From NCBI GenBank assembly GCA_038750655.1, contig JBCDGZ010000173.1:1-13461 (forward strand): a stretch of DNA of 13,461 nt, written 5' to 3'. The stretch's first letter is position 1. Every line of letters starts with the position of its first letter. The notes beneath the pieces were generated by a model, which was given only the letters and a program-made list of their open reading frames with translations, had not been told where the DNA came from and did not search any database. This document shows, piece by piece, positions 12,072-13,461 of the stretch. Made by a program: the position numbers and the translations under genes. The DNA is from JBCDGZ01 sp038750655. GTDB lineage: Bacteria; Bacteroidota; Bacteroidia; Chitinophagales; Saprospiraceae.

Positions 12072-13068
12072 AGTAGTTATGCTACAGGGCATTCCACGTC
12101 AGACGGCTTTGAATGAAGCGCCGGATCGGGCGGCACAAGCTTATCCATCGGCTCCACCCTTTGCGGTACTGGGCAACGATCGGGCAACATCGGCTTTACT
12201 GCTGCATAAGATGCGCATACTCGGTAGTTACTATTCCGATCGCCCGGAAGTGCAGCGAGCTCGCCAATATGTGGAAGATGCCATTGCTACCGGACAAACG
12301 CGTACTCCCGGTACATCGGATATCGAGCGGCAAGTTGCCCAGAAGGTATCTAAACTCCGACTGAATAGATCCAGTATCGGCAATAATGAAGATCTGGTCG
12401 AAGAGTTTTTCCAGCGGACTTTAGCAGGTGAATCCTTGGACTATCCAAAGGTTGCCGAGGCTTGCGTCCGTAAGCATGGGTGCTATTTCTGTGATGAAAT
12501 GAACATCTGCCGTGCCGAATTGAGGCTATTCGTAGATGCTAGTAATCACATCAATGAATCGGGCTATCACATGCTGTATGAGTTTGCTCCAGCAAATTCA
12601 CCCGAAGCGGCTGTGGTCACCAAGCGGGTTCTACACCGCAACGCCATCAGCAACCTGGCAGAAATCACCAAGCTCAGCCGGGAAAACATGGCCAACTGGG
12701 CAGAAGCCAGCGTCATGGAAGCCAATCGCAAAAAGCTATTGCCCCCACTATACCCCGCCGAAAGCATCATCGAACTGCGCGATGGAATCGCCAGCGGTGA
12801 CACGGCTTCTGTGGGAGCTATCCCCGTAGCCGTAGCCATCATCGGAGCCATCGCTGGAGCACTTACCGCAGCGGCGGGAGTAATCACTTCGCTACGAGCC
12901 GATGCCAGCCAACTGCAATACAATGCCGCTGGATTCGGCCAGCCCACTTTCGGTCCCGAAGTAGGCGACTTTCCCGGAAGCCTGCCGGGTGCAGGCGGTG
13001 CCCTGGGCTCATCCAATCTCTTACCCCTGGCTTTGGGCGCGGCCGGACTATTTCTACTCAGTAAATAA
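12064..13068 (+). CDS. 334-aa membrane protein with four-cysteine cluster, unknown
   Basis: The start at 12064 overlaps the transglutaminase-like gene by 8 bp; ATG 12079 is an alternative. The N-terminal 240 residues are polar and helical. They contain C134, C140, C143 and C149 (CVRKHGCYFCDEMNIC), spaced C-x5-C-x2-C-x5-C, suitable for a zinc or iron-sulfur site. Next come a glycine/alanine-rich hydrophobic segment (about 249-277, GAIPVAVAIIGAIAGALTAA), a Gly/Pro/Ser-rich stretch (FGQPTFGPEVGDFPGS), and a C-terminal hydrophobic helix (319-333, LLPLALGAAGLFLL). The layout is like capsid-membrane or minor virion proteins of membrane-containing phages, but no homology is recognised. A C-terminal membrane segment is shared with the upstream transglutaminase-like protein. 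Confidence 0.75.
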   Translation: MTRVVMLQGIPRQTALNEAPDRAAQAYPSAPPFAVLGNDRATSALLLHKMRILGSYYSDRPEVQRARQYVEDAIATGQTRTPGTSDIERQVAQKVSKLRLNRSSIGNNEDLVEEFFQRTLAGESLDYPKVAEACVRKHGCYFCDEMNICRAELRLFVDASNHINESGYHMLYEFAPANSPEAAVVTKRVLHRNAISNLAEITKLSRENMANWAEASVMEANRKKLLPPLYPAESIIELRDGIASGDTASVGAIPVAVAIIGAIAGALTAAAGVITSLRADASQLQYNAAGFGQPTFGPEVGDFPGSLPGAGGALGSSNLLPLALGAAGLFLLSK

Positions 13069-13075
13069 ATCGATC

Positions 13076-13396
13076 ATGGGCTATACCACAAGACTCATTC
13101 AAAGGCGCAAACGGCAATTGGCCAAAAGCCAAACACAAGCGGCTACTCATCAGGTCGATGCGCTGAAAGCATCACAACAACTCGCTGAGGCCGGTCGTAG
13201 TCACTCTTTCGGAAATCTGACCGACTTGGGATTTACCGCAGCCGCTGCAAAGGCTGTCGATGCCACACCCTCTGCTTTGACCCTTGCCGAAAATCTCGGT
13301 ATCGATCTACACGCCATTGCCGGTAGTGGGACCGATGGCCGCATCATCAAACGCGACGTACTCCAGTACGCCAAAGCACAAAACCTGGAAGAATAA
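13076..13396 (+). CDS. Small protein with a C-terminal peripheral-subunit-binding (E3-binding) domain
   Basis: I choose ATG 13076 (106 aa), 7 bp after the previous stop; the in-frame ATG at 12989 would lie deep inside that gene. Residues 1-20 are very basic (RRKRQLAK), 20-60 are Ala/Gln-rich and helical, and 62-100 match the E3-binding domain of 2-oxoacid dehydrogenase E2 subunits: TPSALTLAENLGIDLHAIAG, then GTDGRIIKRDVLQYA. The hallmarks ATPSA, LGID, GxGxxGRI and KRDV are all present. No lipoyl or catalytic E2 domain is attached. The Arg that normally follows PS[AV] and contacts E3 is Leu here, so binding to dihydrolipoamide dehydrogenase is uncertain; a DNA- or protein-binding helical module with a basic tail is the alternative. 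Confidence 0.75.
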   Translation: MGYTTRLIQRRKRQLAKSQTQAATHQVDALKASQQLAEAGRSHSFGNLTDLGFTAAAAKAVDATPSALTLAENLGIDLHAIAGSGTDGRIIKRDVLQYAKAQNLEE

Positions 13397-13398
13397 CT

Positions 13399-13412
13399 CT
13401 CCCGATCGGGAG
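13399..13412. promoter_or_regulatory. 14-bp perfect palindrome between two late genes
   Basis: CTCCCGATCGGGAG is fully self-complementary and starts 2 bp after a stop codon. It could be an operator or a small RNA hairpin separating genes; without a loop or T tract it is a poor terminator. Confidence 0.4.
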
Positions 13413-13440
13413 CATTGTCGAACCAAAATCATACGACACC

Positions 13441-13461
13441 ATGGCTGCAAAAGCTAAAAGG
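13441..13461 (+). CDS. Start of another gene, cut by the window edge
   Basis: ATGGCTGCAAAAGCTAAAAG opens an Ala/Lys-rich frame (MAAKAKR) 44 bp after the previous stop, on the operon strand and after an ACACC stretch. Only seven codons are visible, so nothing can be said about the product. Confidence 0.45.

Noticed and set aside
12989..13075. Upstream start for the PSBD protein gene
   Set aside because: It would overlap the end of the 334-aa gene by 80 bp and add a sequence that is only that gene read in another frame.
1..13461. CRISPR array, insertion sequence or rRNA
   Set aside because: No regularly spaced repeats, no transposase-like frame with terminal repeats and no rRNA-like sequence were seen; the only long repeat is the duplicated segment at 9324 and 10418.

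Overview
The window looks like about 13.5 kb of an integrated mobile element from a member of the Bacteroidota, most likely a small temperate phage, a phage satellite or a related plasmid-like element. Three things suggest the host: start codons are mostly preceded by A-rich sequence without a Shine-Dalgarno motif; there is a promoter of the TTTG / TAnnTTTG type between the divergent regulators; and the backbone is GC-richer than its AT-rich cargo. No named phage structural gene, integrase, relaxase or transposase is recognisable, so the class of element is inferred from layout.

Layout. (1) 1-1945, minus strand: a repressor-like XRE protein followed by a GHKL-family ATPase that runs off the left edge of the window. 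(2) 1946-2139: a divergent control region with ATGAAA-type operator half-sites, a rightward promoter and a structured leader. (3) 2140-2762: a Cro-like HTH protein and an excisionase/MerR-like HTH protein. (4) 2763-3140: 378 bp without a gene but full of structure: a hairpin, a 70-nt tRNA-like cloverleaf with a collapsed D-arm, a nested hairpin and a terminator that points leftward. (5) 3141-4406: a winged-helix protein, the best candidate for a replication initiator. (6) 4416-7613: eight small, mostly unrecognised genes, several encoding membrane proteins. A 7-base motif, CGGACAA, occurs 13 times between 4819 and 6330, and a TACGCAA palindrome cluster lies at 5885-5968.

(7) 7654-10484: AT-rich accessory DNA, mostly on the minus strand. 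It carries a secreted HExxH metallopeptidase translationally coupled to a secreted protein resembling trypsin-co-occurring (trypco2) domains, then an unknown membrane-anchored protein. The latter lies between two copies of a small backbone gene (9324-9533 and 10418-10627); the left copy is broken by a stop codon. (8) 10485-10927: the intact copy of that gene, short direct repeats and a strong terminator. (9) 10945-13461: a tight plus-strand operon, plausibly virion or cell-envelope functions: a LEA14/WHy-type membrane protein, a membrane-anchored transglutaminase-like protein, a 334-aa membrane protein with a four-cysteine cluster, a small protein ending in a peripheral-subunit-binding (E3-binding) domain, and the start of one more gene.

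How it may work together (inference): the divergent XRE pair forms a lysogeny-type switch. The GHKL ATPase would be expressed with the repressor, as cargo or defence genes often are. The rightward early operon would replicate the element and build membrane functions, and the operon from 11002 would be a late, separately controlled unit. The AT-rich cassettes look like exchangeable cargo.
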